A DNA stretch of 64,000 bases from the NCBI RefSeq assembly GCF_002892795.1, contig NZ_PJMC01000002.1, forward strand, positions 62,001 through 126,000. The letters run 5' to 3'. Within the stretch, counting starts at the first letter, position 1. Each line of letters starts with the position of its first letter. Below the pieces are notes generated by a model that worked only from the letters and a program-made list of their open reading frames with translations, was not told the DNA's origin and did not search any database. This document shows positions 26,810 through 35,932 of the stretch, piece after piece. Origin of the DNA: Arthrobacter sp. AFG20 (GTDB lineage: Bacteria > Actinomycetota > Actinomycetes > Actinomycetales > Micrococcaceae). The position numbers and the translations under genes are program-made.

Positions 26810-28525
26810 TTAACCCTTCGCCGCCGCGGGTGCTGCTACCGGCGCGGCTCCGCCGCGTTCCAGCGGGCTCACACCGTGCCGGTAGAAATCGGCATGCTGG
26901 GGCGCGAGCGGCGCCTTGCCGGCGATCAGGTCGGCAGCCTTTTCGGCGAGCATCATTACCGGAGCATAGATGTTGCCGTTGGTCACGTAGGGCATGGCCG
27001 ACGCGTCCACCACGCGGAGGCCGCGGGTGCCGTGCACGCTCATGTCCAGCGGGTTCACCACGGCCATGGGATCGGAGTCCGGCCCCATCTTCGCGGTACA
27101 GGACGGGTGCAGTGCCGTCTCGGCGTCGCGGGCAACCCAGTCAAGAATCTCCGCATCGGTCTGCACGCCCCGGCCGGGAGAAAGCTCGCCGCCGCTGAAG
27201 GGACCCATGGCGGACTGGCCGAGGATGTCGCGGGCGACGTGGATCGCCTCGACCCACTCGCGGCGGTCCTGGTCGGTGGAAAGGTAGTTGAACAGCATGG
27301 ACGGGTGCACCGTGGGATCGGTGGACTTGATCTTCAGGCTGCCGCGGGCGTCGGAGTACATGGGGCCGATGTGCACCTGGTAGCCGTGCTTGGCGTCCGC
27401 CTTCTGGCCGTCGTAGCGGACGGCGACCGGGAGGAAGTGGAACATCAGGTTGGGGTAGGCCACGTCATCGTTGGAGCGGACGAAGCCGCCGCCTTCGAAG
27501 TGGTTGGTGGCGGCCGGCCCCTTACGCCCCAGCATCCACTGCAGCCCGATCAGCGGGTAGCGCCACAGGTCCAGGTTGGGCTGCATGGAGACCGGCTGGG
27601 TGCAGGCGTGCTGGATGTAGACCTCGAGGTGGTCCTGGAGGTTTTCGCCGACGCCGGGCAGGTTCACCACAGAGTTGATGCCCAGCGAGTTCAGGTGGGC
27701 TGCATTGCCGACGCCGGAGAGCTGCAGCAGCTGCGGCGTGTTGATGGCGCCGCCGGCCAGGATCACTTCACCGGCGTTGACCTGATGGGTCTTGCCGTTG
27801 CGGCGGTAGGTGACACCGGTGGCCACGTTGCCCTTGAAGTTGACCTTGGTGACGAGGGCCCGGGTCAGGACGGTCAGGTTCTTCCGGCCGAATTCAGGCC
27901 GGAGGTAGGCGCGGGAAGCGGAGAGCCGCTGGCCCTTGTGGACGTTGCGGTCGAACGCAGCGAAGCCCTCCTGGCGGTAGCCGTTGACGTCGTCGGTCAG
28001 CGGGTAGCCGGCTTCCTGGGCGGCGGCGAAGAAGGCCTGGAACAGCGGATTGGTGGCGGGGCCGCGCTCCAGCACCAGCGGACCGGAATGTCCGCGCAGT
28101 TCATCGTCGGGATCGGCTGCGAGCGCGTTTTCCATCCGGTTGAAGTACGGGAGGCAGTGCGCGAAGTCCCACGTTTCCATGCCGGCGTCGGCGCCCCAGC
28201 GCTCGTAGTCGAGCGGGTTTCCGCGCTGGAAAATCATGCCGTTGATGGAACTGGAGCCGCCCAGGACCTTGCCGCGGGCGTGCGCCACGCGCCGGCCGCC
28301 CATGTGGGGCTCGGGATCGGACTCGTAGCGCCAGTCATAGAGCGGGTTGCCGCTGGGGAAGGTCAGCGCGGCGGGCATCTGGATGAAAAGGTCCCAGGGG
28401 TAGTCGCTTCGTCCGGCTTCAAGAACCAGGACGCTGCTCTGTCCTCCGTCGCTCAGGCGGTTGGCGAGCACGGAACCCGCGCTGCCGCCGCCGACAATGA
28501 CGTAGTCGTAATTGGTCTGTGTCAT
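26810..28525 (-). CDS. betA: Choline dehydrogenase, GMC flavoprotein
   Basis: A 571-residue GMC oxidoreductase. The FAD site is [18 protein letters not shown] at the N-terminus; GMC signatures [18 protein letters not shown] and [16 protein letters not shown] follow; the C-terminal catalytic region has [10 protein letters not shown] and [20 protein letters not shown]. It oxidises choline to betaine aldehyde, feeding electrons to the respiratory chain. It is the first gene after a 335-base regulatory gap with two operator-like palindromes and a TetR gene upstream. Other GMC alcohol dehydrogenases look similar, but the tight link with betB supports choline. Confidence 0.9.
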   Translation of the reverse strand: MTQTNYDYVIVGGGSAGSVLANRLSDGGQSSVLVLEAGRSDYPWDLFIQMPAALTFPSGNPLYDWRYESDPEPHMGGRRVAHARGKVLGGSSSINGMIFQRGNPLDYERWGADAGMETWDFAHCLPYFNRMENALAADPDDELRGHSGPLVLERGPATNPLFQAFFAAAQEAGYPLTDDVNGYRQEGFAAFDRNVHKGQRLSASRAYLRPEFGRKNLTVLTRALVTKVNFKGNVATGVTYRRNGKTHQVNAGEVILAGGAINTPQLLQLSGVGNAAHLNSLGINSVVNLPGVGENLQDHLEVYIQHACTQPVSMQPNLDLWRYPLIGLQWMLGRKGPAATNHFEGGGFVRSNDDVAYPNLMFHFLPVAVRYDGQKADAKHGYQVHIGPMYSDARGSLKIKSTDPTVHPSMLFNYLSTDQDRREWVEAIHVARDILGQSAMGPFSGGELSPGRGVQTDAEILDWVARDAETALHPSCTAKMGPDSDPMAVVNPLDMSVHGTRGLRVVDASAMPYVTNGNIYAPVMMLAEKAADLIAGKAPLAPQHADFYRHGVSPLERGGAAPVAAPAAAKG

Positions 28526-28759
28526 GCAAAATCTCCTTCTACCTGGTGCAGATCAGCGTTCACGAAGGTGTGAGTCGTTGGACCCCGGGCTCTTAGGTGA
28601 CCGGCGGCCCATAACGCGATAGGGGTTGACGGGTTGGTCAGAGGCTGCGGCGAGTGAAGTTGCGCCTGGGCCGGGGACCGGAAGTCGCCGATGAAACGCC
28701 TTTATTTCCGCGGGACCCCGCTTGTGTGGTGTAGGTCATACACATGCAGAATAGTCGAG

Positions 28760-28777
28760 CTTGAACAAGTGTTCAAG
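28760..28777. promoter_or_regulatory. Perfect 18-bp palindrome, candidate TetR/BetI-like operator
   Basis: CTTGAACAAGTGTTCAAG: arms CTTGAACA and TGTTCAAG are exact complements around AG. It lies in the 335-base gap between the TetR gene and choline dehydrogenase, which otherwise holds no gene, about 235 bases before the betA ATG. Confidence 0.65.
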
Positions 28778-28783
28778 GTTAAA

Positions 28784-28801
28784 ACTGAACCGATGTTCAA
28801 G
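28784..28801. promoter_or_regulatory. Second, imperfect copy of the TetR-type operator
   Basis: ACTGAACCGATGTTCAAG shares TGAAC and TGTTCAAG at the same spacing with the perfect palindrome 24 bases away. Tandem copies suggest cooperative binding of two dimers. Confidence 0.55.
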
Positions 28802-28860
28802 AAATTTTGGGCATGGGCCGCCCAGGCCGAGTGTGCGTGTTTAGCTAGGGCCTATTTCCG

Positions 28861-29445
28861 CTAGCCGGCGAAGGCGATCTGCTCGGTGCGGGCGAGGCTC
28901 CTCCTGATGGATGCCTCGTCTACCCCAAGGAGCGCCGTCAGCCACATGCCGTTTTGCACGACGACGATGTCGGCTGCCCGCTCCCTGCATTCATCGCTGG
29001 AGAGCTCGGGTTTGGCATTGCCTATCAGCGTCGCGAGCCCATCGAGATACCGCTCAAACGCCGCCGCGTTAATCAGTCCAAAGTCTTCATGGGCTTGCGC
29101 GAGCGCCCAAAGATGGAGTCGCAGGGACAGATATTGTGTGGTCAGGAGTTCCGGGCCGGCAACACGCCGGAGGGCCGTGCGGAGCTGCTCGTCTGGGGGT
29201 GACGCGGGGTCGGCCGCGACCAGCATGAGGTCGTGCTCGTCGATCCGGTGCAAGGCCGCACGGATCAGGCTCGACTTGTCTTCGTAGTAGTAATTCACGA
29301 GCCCCAGTGCGACGCCAGCTTCGCGGGCCACGGCGCGCATATTCACACCCGAGATGCCGTGGCGTGACAGCAGGCCCAGCGCCGCTTCAAGAATGCGCGC
29401 CTGCCTGTCAAGCTGTTCGCCGGAGTTCACGGTGCTTGTATCCAC
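28861..29445 (-). CDS. TetR-family transcriptional regulator (BetI-like position)
   Basis: A 194-residue TetR protein. The helix-turn-helix lies in residues ~15-55: ILEAALGLLSRHGISGVNMR, AVAREAGVALGLVNYYYEDK. The rest is the helical ligand domain. The start is a GTG at 29445; a second in-frame GTG at 29430 is possible. The gene is codirectional with, and upstream of, the choline operon, and two copies of a TGAAC/GTTCA palindrome lie between them, so it probably represses betA-betB and following genes until choline or a derivative binds. It ends directly against the operator-bearing gap. BetI orthology is likely by place, not proven by sequence. Confidence 0.85.
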   Translation of the reverse strand: MDTSTVNSGEQLDRQARILEAALGLLSRHGISGVNMRAVAREAGVALGLVNYYYEDKSSLIRAALHRIDEHDLMLVAADPASPPDEQLRTALRRVAGPELLTTQYLSLRLHLWALAQAHEDFGLINAAAFERYLDGLATLIGNAKPELSSDECRERAADIVVVQNGMWLTALLGVDEASIRRSLARTEQIAFAG

Positions 29446-29483
29446 TTGGCCAGAATATGGCGAAACCCGTCATGGTGCATCCG

Positions 29484-30884
29484 TCAGGGGCGCGGGGCGG
29501 CCTTGAATGTGACACGGGCGTCCAGGCCCGGGGCGCCCGGCCTGGCTTCGAGGGAAGCCGCGGCGCCGCTGGCTTCGGCGAGCTGCTGGACGATGGCCAG
29601 GCCCAGGCCGCTGCCCTCGGACGTCGACTGGCCGCGCCAAAAACGGTTGAAGGCCTTCTGCCGGTCTTCCTCGGAAAGCCCGGGGCCGTCGTCGAGCACG
29701 TGAAGCTCATAACCTCCCGAAGTGCCGTCAGGGCGGACCACCAGGCGGATCTCCGAGTCCGGCGGGGCCACGGCCAGGGCGTTGTCGATGAGGTTGTCGA
29801 TGATCTGTTCTGCCGCGCCGGGCATGGCCATCACCTTTGCCTCCGGGACCGCGTCCAGTACCGTCCGCACCCCGCTTTCCTCTGCCAGCGCTTCCCACTG
29901 TTCCATGCGGTTCCGGGCGATCTCACTGAGGTCCACATCCTCCCGGTCGACATTGCGGCTGTCCGCCCGGCTCAGGACGAGCAGGCCCTCAATGATGCGC
30001 TGCAGCCGATACGTCTCCTCCAGGGAGTCGGCCACCATGACGCGCGCGCCGTCCGGATCGTTGCCGACGGCATCCACGGCGTTCTCCAGCCGCAGCCGCA
30101 GCCCCGTCAGGGGGGTGCGCAGCTGGTGCGACGCGTCGCTGGCGAAGCCCCGCTGCTGCTGCAGCAGGTGCTCCAGGCGGTCCGCCATCTGGTTGAAGGA
30201 CCGGGCCAGGGTGCGCAGCTCCGGCGGCCCCTGTTCCTCCTCCGTGCGGGTAGCGAGGTTGCCTTCCGCGAGCAGTTCGGTGGCCTTCTGCAGCCGCTTG
30301 ATCCGCCTGGTCACGGCCCCGGCCATCAGGTAGGCCAGCAGTCCCGCGAGCAGCACGGTGATGCCTGCAACCGCCCACATCACCCGCAGTTGGCCGGAGA
30401 CGCGGTCATCCACCACGGACGCCGGGTAGGTCAGGCGCACCGCACCGGTGATGTTCTCGCCGCTGAGGACGGGAACAGTGACGTAGACCAGGTCGAACCC
30501 CAAGGTGTCCGAGTGCCGCTGGCCTGAGGTGATCTGGCCGGCGAGCGCGGCGGAAATTTCGGGGCGTGAAAGGTAGGAGGCGCCGGTGGCCGACTGGTCG
30601 TCGTCGGACGTTGCTACGGCTGTACCGGAACGGTCCACCACCACCACGCGGGCCCCACTGGCGCGGCCGTAATCGCGGACGGCCGTGGCCACCGTCCCGG
30701 GCGCGGAACCTCCCGTTTCGAGCAGCTGCCGTGCACGCCCGCTGAGCAGGAAGGCGTCGCGTTCAAGGGAGGTGGCCAGCCGGTCGCGTTCCACCCGTAC
30801 CAGGTAGCTGCCCAGCGGAATGTCCTGCACCAGCACCACCAGAAGCGTGATGGCCATGAACACGGAAATCAGCCGCCACCTCAT
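29484..30884 (-). CDS. Two-component sensor histidine kinase
   Basis: A 466-residue membrane kinase: helix 1 at residues ~4-25, an extracytoplasmic sensor of ~140 residues, helix 2 at ~168-190, HAMP, then the dimerisation domain with phospho-acceptor His253 (FASDASHQLRTPLTG) and an ATPase domain with N box IIDNLIDNALAVAPP, DDGPGLSEED and GSGLGLAIVQQL. ATG 30884 overlaps the response regulator stop as ATGA, so both are translated together; a longer frame is a shadow of the regulator gene. The sensed signal is unknown. It is oriented away from the urate operon, with a gene-free 419-base gap between the two systems. Confidence 0.9.
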   Translation of the reverse strand: MRWRLISVFMAITLLVVLVQDIPLGSYLVRVERDRLATSLERDAFLLSGRARQLLETGGSAPGTVATAVRDYGRASGARVVVVDRSGTAVATSDDDQSATGASYLSRPEISAALAGQITSGQRHSDTLGFDLVYVTVPVLSGENITGAVRLTYPASVVDDRVSGQLRVMWAVAGITVLLAGLLAYLMAGAVTRRIKRLQKATELLAEGNLATRTEEEQGPPELRTLARSFNQMADRLEHLLQQQRGFASDASHQLRTPLTGLRLRLENAVDAVGNDPDGARVMVADSLEETYRLQRIIEGLLVLSRADSRNVDREDVDLSEIARNRMEQWEALAEESGVRTVLDAVPEAKVMAMPGAAEQIIDNLIDNALAVAPPDSEIRLVVRPDGTSGGYELHVLDDGPGLSEEDRQKAFNRFWRGQSTSEGSGLGLAIVQQLAEASGAAASLEARPGAPGLDARVTFKAAPRP

Positions 30885-31564
30885 CCGGGCACGTCCAGCC
30901 TGAACCCTACGCCGCGCACCGCCTCGATCCAGCGGGGGTCGCCGAGCTTCTTGCGGATGGCCGCCACGTGCGCGTCCAGGGTCTTGGTGGTTCCGTACCA
31001 AGTGCCGTCCCACACCGCGCGCAGAATGTCGCTGCGCTGGCACACGGCGCCGGGGTCCTCAGCCAGGTAGTAGAGGAGCTCGAACTCCTTGGCGGTGAGA
31101 TGGATTTCGGTACCGTCCACCAGGACTCTCCGCGAGCGCTGGTCAATGCTCAGGGTGCCGATGACGCGCGCGCCGTCAACCGGCGGGGTGGTCTCGGACT
31201 GCGGGTCGGCCGTGCGGCGGGCTACGGCCCGGATCCGCGCGATGAGTTCCCGCATTCCGAACGGCTTCACCAGGTAATCGTCCGCCCCCAGCTCCAGGGC
31301 CAGCACCCGGTCGATCTCCTCGTCGCGGGCGCTGACAACGATGATCGGCGTCATGGTCAGGGAGCGGATGGACCGGCAGACGTCCGTGCCGTCCATGTCC
31401 GGCAGCCCCAGGTCAAGGAGCACAAAATCAGGGCTGGAGGAGCGGATCTCGGCGAGTGCCCCTGCCCCGTCGGAGACGTGACGGGCCTGGAAGCCGGCCC
31501 TGGTCAGGCCCTCCAGCACGCCGGCGGCCACCGATTCGTCGTCTTCAACCACCAGGATCTGCAT
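30881..31564 (-). CDS. OmpR/PhoB-type response regulator
   Basis: A 227-residue regulator. The receiver domain has the acidic pair VVEDDES, phospho-acceptor Asp51 (FVLLDLGLPDMDG), Ser/Thr in PIIVVSARD and Lys in DYLVKPFGMRELIARIRAV. The C-terminal winged helix contains EFELLYYLAEDPGAVCQRSD and WYGTTKTLDAHVAAIRKKLG, typical of OmpR-type DNA binding. It is cotranscribed with the histidine kinase whose start codon it overlaps. Targets are unknown; autoregulation of the pair is common in the family. Confidence 0.92.
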   Translation of the reverse strand: MQILVVEDDESVAAGVLEGLTRAGFQARHVSDGAGALAEIRSSSPDFVLLDLGLPDMDGTDVCRSIRSLTMTPIIVVSARDEEIDRVLALELGADDYLVKPFGMRELIARIRAVARRTADPQSETTPPVDGARVIGTLSIDQRSRRVLVDGTEIHLTAKEFELLYYLAEDPGAVCQRSDILRAVWDGTWYGTTKTLDAHVAAIRKKLGDPRWIEAVRGVGFRLDVPG

Positions 31565-31865
31565 ATCCGATTATCTTCCGGCCGGAACGGTGCCGCGGGA
31601 TAGCCACGGCCTGGACAGGCTACTTCTTGGAGCTTTGACAATTCTTGGCCCCTCAAGGTCCCCCAATCACCCCCTCCATCCCCCAGAACCCTTCCTCAGA
31701 TCCTGCAGGAAAAACCCAAACGCGTCCGCACCCATTGCGGGAGCGTCGGCCAAAAGCCTGCCAAAGCTGAGGGAGCGTCTTGTGTCGGCCTGACCTCAAC
31801 CCCTGCGGTAGTCTCTTGACACCAGCAGACATGCTCGGCTTCACTATTACGTATGCTGAAATAAC

Positions 31866-31884
31866 AGTTCCATGATGCGGAACT
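31866..31884. promoter_or_regulatory. Inverted repeat upstream of urate-degradation genes
   Basis: AGTTCC and GGAACT flank ATGATGC (6-7-6, perfect). The site lies 100 bases before uraD in an AT-richer patch and is the best operator candidate in the 419-base divergent gap, which contains no gene. No regulator of purine breakdown is encoded next to it. Confidence 0.45.
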
Positions 31885-31887
31885 CGT

Positions 31888-31908
31888 CAACCCCTCGGTG
31901 AGGGGTTG
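31888..31908. promoter_or_regulatory. 8-bp stem-loop in the uraD leader
   Basis: CAACCCCT and AGGGGTTG pair perfectly around CGGTG, four bases after the inverted repeat. It may be a second protein site or a hairpin at the 5' end of the uraD message; there is no T-run. Confidence 0.35.
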
Positions 31909-31983
31909 CCGATCGCCGGGAGAGGACCCGGAGCTCCGCATAGCCGTCACCATGGATGCCAGCGTCTGCTTGAGGATCACACC

Positions 31984-32481
31984 GTGAAGCTTGCCGAATT
32001 CAATACCGCGGACAGGGACGCTGCCAACGCAGTCCTGCGCCCCTGCATCGACGTCCCCCGCTGGGTGGACCAGATCGCCGCTGCGCGGCCGTTCGCATCC
32101 CGCGAGGAGCTCCTCGACGGAGCCCGGGCCGCCGCCGCGCCGTTCACCCCGGACGAGGTGGAAGGTGCCATGGCGCACCACCCGAGGATCGGCGAACGTC
32201 CCGCCGCGCGGACCACCGAGGCCGCCATGTCCAGGTCGGAGCAGGCGGGTGTGGACCCGGCAGACGCCAACGTGGCCGATGCCCTGGCGCGCGGCAACCG
32301 CGCCTACGAGGAAAAGTTCGGCCGGGTCTTCCTGATCCGGGCCGCCGGACGCACCGCCCCCGAAATCCTGGCAGCGCTGAACGAGCGCCTGGCCAATACC
32401 CCGGCGCAGGAAGACGCCATCGTCGCGCAGCAGCTGCGGGAAATCGCCCTGCTGCGCCTGGAAGGAGTGATCAGCGAATGA
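31984..32481 (+). CDS. uraD: 2-oxo-4-hydroxy-4-carboxy-5-ureidoimidazoline (OHCU) decarboxylase
   Basis: A 165-residue all-helical decarboxylase with the catalytic motif HHPRIGERP (His66 the likely key residue) and the helix NRAYEEKFGRVFLIRAAGRT that binds the substrate. It turns OHCU into S-allantoin, the last step of urate oxidation. The start is GTG 31984 with GAGGA seven bases upstream, because the family begins at about this point; an ATG further upstream adds 26 residues of poor quality. It overlaps uraH by ATGA. The urate oxidase itself is not in the window. Confidence 0.9.
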   Translation: MKLAEFNTADRDAANAVLRPCIDVPRWVDQIAAARPFASREELLDGARAAAAPFTPDEVEGAMAHHPRIGERPAARTTEAAMSRSEQAGVDPADANVADALARGNRAYEEKFGRVFLIRAAGRTAPEILAALNERLANTPAQEDAIVAQQLREIALLRLEGVISE

Positions 32482-32816
32482 GCGTTTCCCACGTCACAAC
32501 CCACGTCCTGGACACCGGCACCGGACGCCCGGCGGCGGGCATCGCCGTCGTGCTGTATGCGAACGACGGCGGCAGCTGGACTCAGCTGGGCAGGGGCACC
32601 ACCGATGCGGACGGCCGCGCGAAGGACCTGGGGCCGGAGGTCCTGGCCCCCGGGAACTACCGGCTCAACTTCGCCACCGGCGACTACTACGCCCAGCAGG
32701 GCGGCACCACATTCTTCCCGGAGGTGGACCTGGTCTTCGAGGTCACCGGCACCGAGCACTACCATGTGCCGCTGCTGCTGAGCCCGTTCGCCTACTCCAC
32801 CTACCGCGGCAGCTGA
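32478..32816 (+). CDS. uraH: 5-hydroxyisourate hydrolase
   Basis: A 112-residue transthyretin-related protein of normal length. The hallmark N-terminal SHVTTHVLDTGTGRPA supplies active-site histidines, and the C-terminal tetrapeptide YRGS is the signature of hydroxyisourate hydrolases as opposed to transthyretins. It hydrolyses 5-hydroxyisourate to OHCU, the substrate of the uraD product encoded just before with a four-base overlap. The gene order opposes the reaction order, which is common. Confidence 0.95.
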   Translation: MSVSHVTTHVLDTGTGRPAAGIAVVLYANDGGSWTQLGRGTTDADGRAKDLGPEVLAPGNYRLNFATGDYYAQQGGTTFFPEVDLVFEVTGTEHYHVPLLLSPFAYSTYRGS

Positions 32817-32827
32817 AAGGAGACAGC

Positions 32828-33715
32828 ATGCGGCTCATGCGCATTGGCCCGGCGGGGAACGAGGTACCTGTGGTCATCGACGACGACGGCCAGGCCTACG
32901 ATCTGCGGCCGGTCACCCAGGACATCGACGGGGACTTCCTCCAGGCCTGGTCCGGCCAGCTCACTGACCTGGACCTGTCCGGCCTCCCCCGGGTGACCCT
33001 CGACGGCAAACGGATCGGTGCGCCGATCGCCAGGCCCGGCGCCGTGATCGGCGTGGGGCTGAACTACGCCGGGCACGCCGCAGAATCCGGCTTACCTGTG
33101 CCGGAACGGCCCATCATCTTCTTCAAGCATCCCAACACCGTGGTTGGTCCGGACGACGACGTCGTCATCCCGCCCGGGGCGCAGCGGGTGGACTGGGAGG
33201 TGGAGCTGGGCGTGGTCATCGGCCGGCGTGCCAGCTACCTGGCATCCGACGCCGAGGCGGCGGGCTGCATCGCGGGCTATGTCCTGTCCAACGACGTCTC
33301 CGAGCGCGAGTACCAGCTGGAGCACTCCGGGCCGCAGTGGTCGCTGGGCAAGTCGTGCCCCACTTTCAACCCGGTGGGACCCTGGCTGGTTCCCGCCGCG
33401 GCGGTGGACGCGGACGATATCCGTCTCGCGTCCTGGGTCAATGACGAGGTGCGGCAGGACAGCTCGACGGCGGACATGGTGTTCGGACCGGCCGAACTGG
33501 TCCGCCGGCTCTCGCAGTACATGGTGCTCGAGCCCGGCGACCTCATCACCACCGGCACCCCCGAGGGCGTGGCACTATCCGGCCGCTTCCCGTACCTGGT
33601 AGCCGGCGACGTCATGCGGATGTCCGGCGGCGACCTCCTGGGTGAGCAGCGGCAGCGGCTGGTCCCGGCGGGGCAGCAGGCCGAGCCCGCCGGGGCAGGC
33701 CAGCGGCCGGGATGA
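32828..33715 (+). CDS. Fumarylacetoacetate hydrolase family protein
   Basis: A 295-residue FAA-fold protein. The catalytic domain begins at VIGVGLNYAGHAAESGLP and carries the metal ligands in VDWEVELGVVIG and the DVSEREYQ region, with LITTGTPEGVALS near the end. Members hydrolyse or decarboxylate acylpyruvates and related beta-dicarbonyl acids. AAAGGAG precedes the ATG, 12 bases after uraH, so it belongs to the urate operon; its role there is not established. The last ~25 residues, rich in Gln, Pro and Ala, look like a non-conserved tail. Confidence 0.85.
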   Translation: MRLMRIGPAGNEVPVVIDDDGQAYDLRPVTQDIDGDFLQAWSGQLTDLDLSGLPRVTLDGKRIGAPIARPGAVIGVGLNYAGHAAESGLPVPERPIIFFKHPNTVVGPDDDVVIPPGAQRVDWEVELGVVIGRRASYLASDAEAAGCIAGYVLSNDVSEREYQLEHSGPQWSLGKSCPTFNPVGPWLVPAAAVDADDIRLASWVNDEVRQDSSTADMVFGPAELVRRLSQYMVLEPGDLITTGTPEGVALSGRFPYLVAGDVMRMSGGDLLGEQRQRLVPAGQQAEPAGAGQRPG

Positions 33716-33731
33716 CAGTAGGCTAGATGGC

Positions 33732-34154
33732 ATGTCTTCCGACCAGCCCTCCCCCGAACGGCGCGAAATTCCCGAACGGCGCGAGATCACCGTCCGGCGC
33801 GCCCCCAAGTATGTTCCCTTCCTGATCCTGGGCGGGCTGGTGGGCTTCGCCGCGGCGGCGGTCATTGCGTACGCCCTGCCCGGCGATGCCAGCTACGACC
33901 GCGGCGCCGTGTACGGCTTCTTCATGGTGCCGTGCGCCGCGGCCGGTGTGATTCTCGGCGCAATTGCCGCCCTGGTACTGGACCGCACCAGCGTGCGGCG
34001 CGCCCGCCGCGGCGTCGTCGAAGCCGTGCCCGAAGCGGAACAATCCGCACCAGGCACGGCACCGGCCACGCATCCAGCCGGCGAACCATCAACAGAGCCG
34101 GGCCCCGCACCGAAGCGGACCACGGACGACGGCGAGCCCGGCCAGCGGTCATAA
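33732..34154 (+). CDS. Small two-helix membrane protein, unknown function
   Basis: A 140-residue protein: a charged N-terminus with repeated PERREI, helix 1 (YVPFLILGGLVGFAAAAVI), a short loop, helix 2 (VPCAAAGVILGAIAALVLD) and a Pro/Thr/Glu-rich hydrophilic C-terminus. ATG 33732 is preferred over an upstream ATG that overlaps the FAA gene. It lies 47 bases before purF, a linkage I believe is common in Arthrobacter relatives. I do not recognise a function. Confidence 0.75.
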   Translation: MSSDQPSPERREIPERREITVRRAPKYVPFLILGGLVGFAAAAVIAYALPGDASYDRGAVYGFFMVPCAAAGVILGAIAALVLDRTSVRRARRGVVEAVPEAEQSAPGTAPATHPAGEPSTEPGPAPKRTTDDGEPGQRS

Positions 34155-34201
34155 TCCGGCGGCCGGAATTTCCCTACCCCATGACGTGAGATAATCGACC
34201 A

Positions 34202-35932
34202 GTGGCACGCGGCGATGGAAAACTTTCTCATGATCTTCTCCCTGGCGAAAAGGGCCCACAGGACGCTTGCGGCGTCTTCGGGGTCTGGGCACCAGGTGAA
34301 GAAGTAGCAAAACTTACCTACTACGGGCTGTACGCGCTGCAGCACCGCGGTCAGGAGTCGGCTGGCATAGCAACCAGCGACGGCAAGCGGATCAACGTCT
34401 ATAAGGACATGGGCCTCGTATCCCAGGTCTTCGACGAGACCACGCTGAACACCCTGACCGGGCACCTGGCCGTCGGCCACTGTCGCTACTCCACCACCGG
34501 AGCCAGTCACTGGGCCAACGCCCAGCCCACCCTCGGTGCCACCAGCACCGGCACGGTGGCCCTGGCGCACAACGGCAACCTGACCAACACGGCCGAGCTC
34601 AACGCCATGATCCTGGAACGCAATGACGGCCAGCTCAGCGGCGAGATGAAGCAGGGCAACACCTCGGACACCGCCCTGGTGACGGCACTGCTGGAGGGTG
34701 AAGAGGGCAAATCCCTCGAACAGACCGCGATCGAGCTGCTCCCCAAGATCAAGGGCGGCTTCTGCTTCGTCTTCATGGACGAGGGCACCCTGTACGCCGC
34801 GCGGGACACCTACGGCATCCGCCCGCTTTGCCTGGGCCGGCTGGAACGCGGCTGGGTGGTGGCGTCTGAACAGTCCGCCCTGGCAACCGTGGGTGCCAGC
34901 TTCATCCGCGAAATCGAACCCGGCGAATTCATCGCCATCGATGAGCAGGGTGTGCGGTCCCAGCGCTTTGCGGAGCCGACTCCGGCCGGTTGCGTTTTCG
35001 AATACGTCTACCTCGCGCGCCCCGACGCCGCGATTGCGGGGCGCTCCGTGTACGAATCCCGCGTGGAGATGGGCCGCCAGCTGGCCCGCGAGAACACGCA
35101 GGAAGCGGACATCGTCATCCCGGTCCCGGAATCCGGCACCCCTGCAGCCGTGGGCTACGCCGAGGAATCCGGCATCCCGTTCGCGCACGGATTCGTCAAG
35201 AACTCCTACGTGGGCCGCACGTTCATCCAGCCCTCACAGACGCTGCGCCAGCTGGGCATCCGGCTGAAGCTCAACGCCCTGGAGTCCGTGATCCGCGGCA
35301 AGCGCGTGGTGGTGGTGGATGACTCGATCGTCCGCGGCAACACGCAGCGCGCCATCGTCCGGATGCTCCGCGAAGCCGGCGCCGCCGCCGTGCACGTCAA
35401 GATCTCCTCCCCGCCGGTCCAGTGGCCCTGCTTCTACGGCATCGACTTCGCCTCCCGCGCCGAGCTGATCGCCAACGGCGCCACGATCGAAGAAATTTCC
35501 CAGGCCATCGGCGCCGACTCGCTCGCCTACATTTCCGAAGACGGCATGATCGGCGCCACCCAGCAACCCCGCGAACGGCTCTGCACCGCCTGCTTCACCG
35601 GCAAGTACCCCATCGAACTCCCGGGCTCGGACAAACTGGGCAAGAACCTGCTGGAGCGCACGGACCTCGGCGGCCTGCCGGCCAGCCCAGCAGGCAGCGC
35701 TCCGGCCGCCTCCGGTGACGCCGCCGCGGAAGCCGCCATCGAACCGGCCACCGCCACACCGGGCAATCCGGACAGTATCCCCGTCACCGAGGACCCTGCC
35801 GAGAAGCCGGGCGCCACCGGCTGTGATCCGGGGCCGGATGCCGAGTTCGAGAACCTGCTCACCGACGCCGACCGCGTGCCCGATCTCCACCACGACGCTG
35901 CGACCGTCGGCGCTGACAAGAAAGAGTCCTAA
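34202..35932 (+). CDS. purF: Amidophosphoribosyltransferase
   Basis: A 576-residue enzyme of the first committed step of purine synthesis (PRPP plus glutamine to phosphoribosylamine). The catalytic Cys of the glutaminase domain is Cys23 in DACGVFGVWAPG, so a short propeptide is expected to be removed, as in Bacillus-type PurF. The PRPP loop is VVVVDDSIVRGNTQR. Cysteines in QWPCFYGID and RLCTACFTGKYP match the iron-sulfur form of the enzyme. Start is GTG 34202. The last ~75 residues after KNLLERTDLGG are an Ala/Pro/Asp-rich extension beyond the usual end. The stop overlaps the purM start (TAATG). Confidence 0.96.
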   Translation: MARGDGKLSHDLLPGEKGPQDACGVFGVWAPGEEVAKLTYYGLYALQHRGQESAGIATSDGKRINVYKDMGLVSQVFDETTLNTLTGHLAVGHCRYSTTGASHWANAQPTLGATSTGTVALAHNGNLTNTAELNAMILERNDGQLSGEMKQGNTSDTALVTALLEGEEGKSLEQTAIELLPKIKGGFCFVFMDEGTLYAARDTYGIRPLCLGRLERGWVVASEQSALATVGASFIREIEPGEFIAIDEQGVRSQRFAEPTPAGCVFEYVYLARPDAAIAGRSVYESRVEMGRQLARENTQEADIVIPVPESGTPAAVGYAEESGIPFAHGFVKNSYVGRTFIQPSQTLRQLGIRLKLNALESVIRGKRVVVVDDSIVRGNTQRAIVRMLREAGAAAVHVKISSPPVQWPCFYGIDFASRAELIANGATIEEISQAIGADSLAYISEDGMIGATQQPRERLCTACFTGKYPIELPGSDKLGKNLLERTDLGGLPASPAGSAPAASGDAAAEAAIEPATATPGNPDSIPVTEDPAEKPGATGCDPGPDAEFENLLTDADRVPDLHHDAATVGADKKES

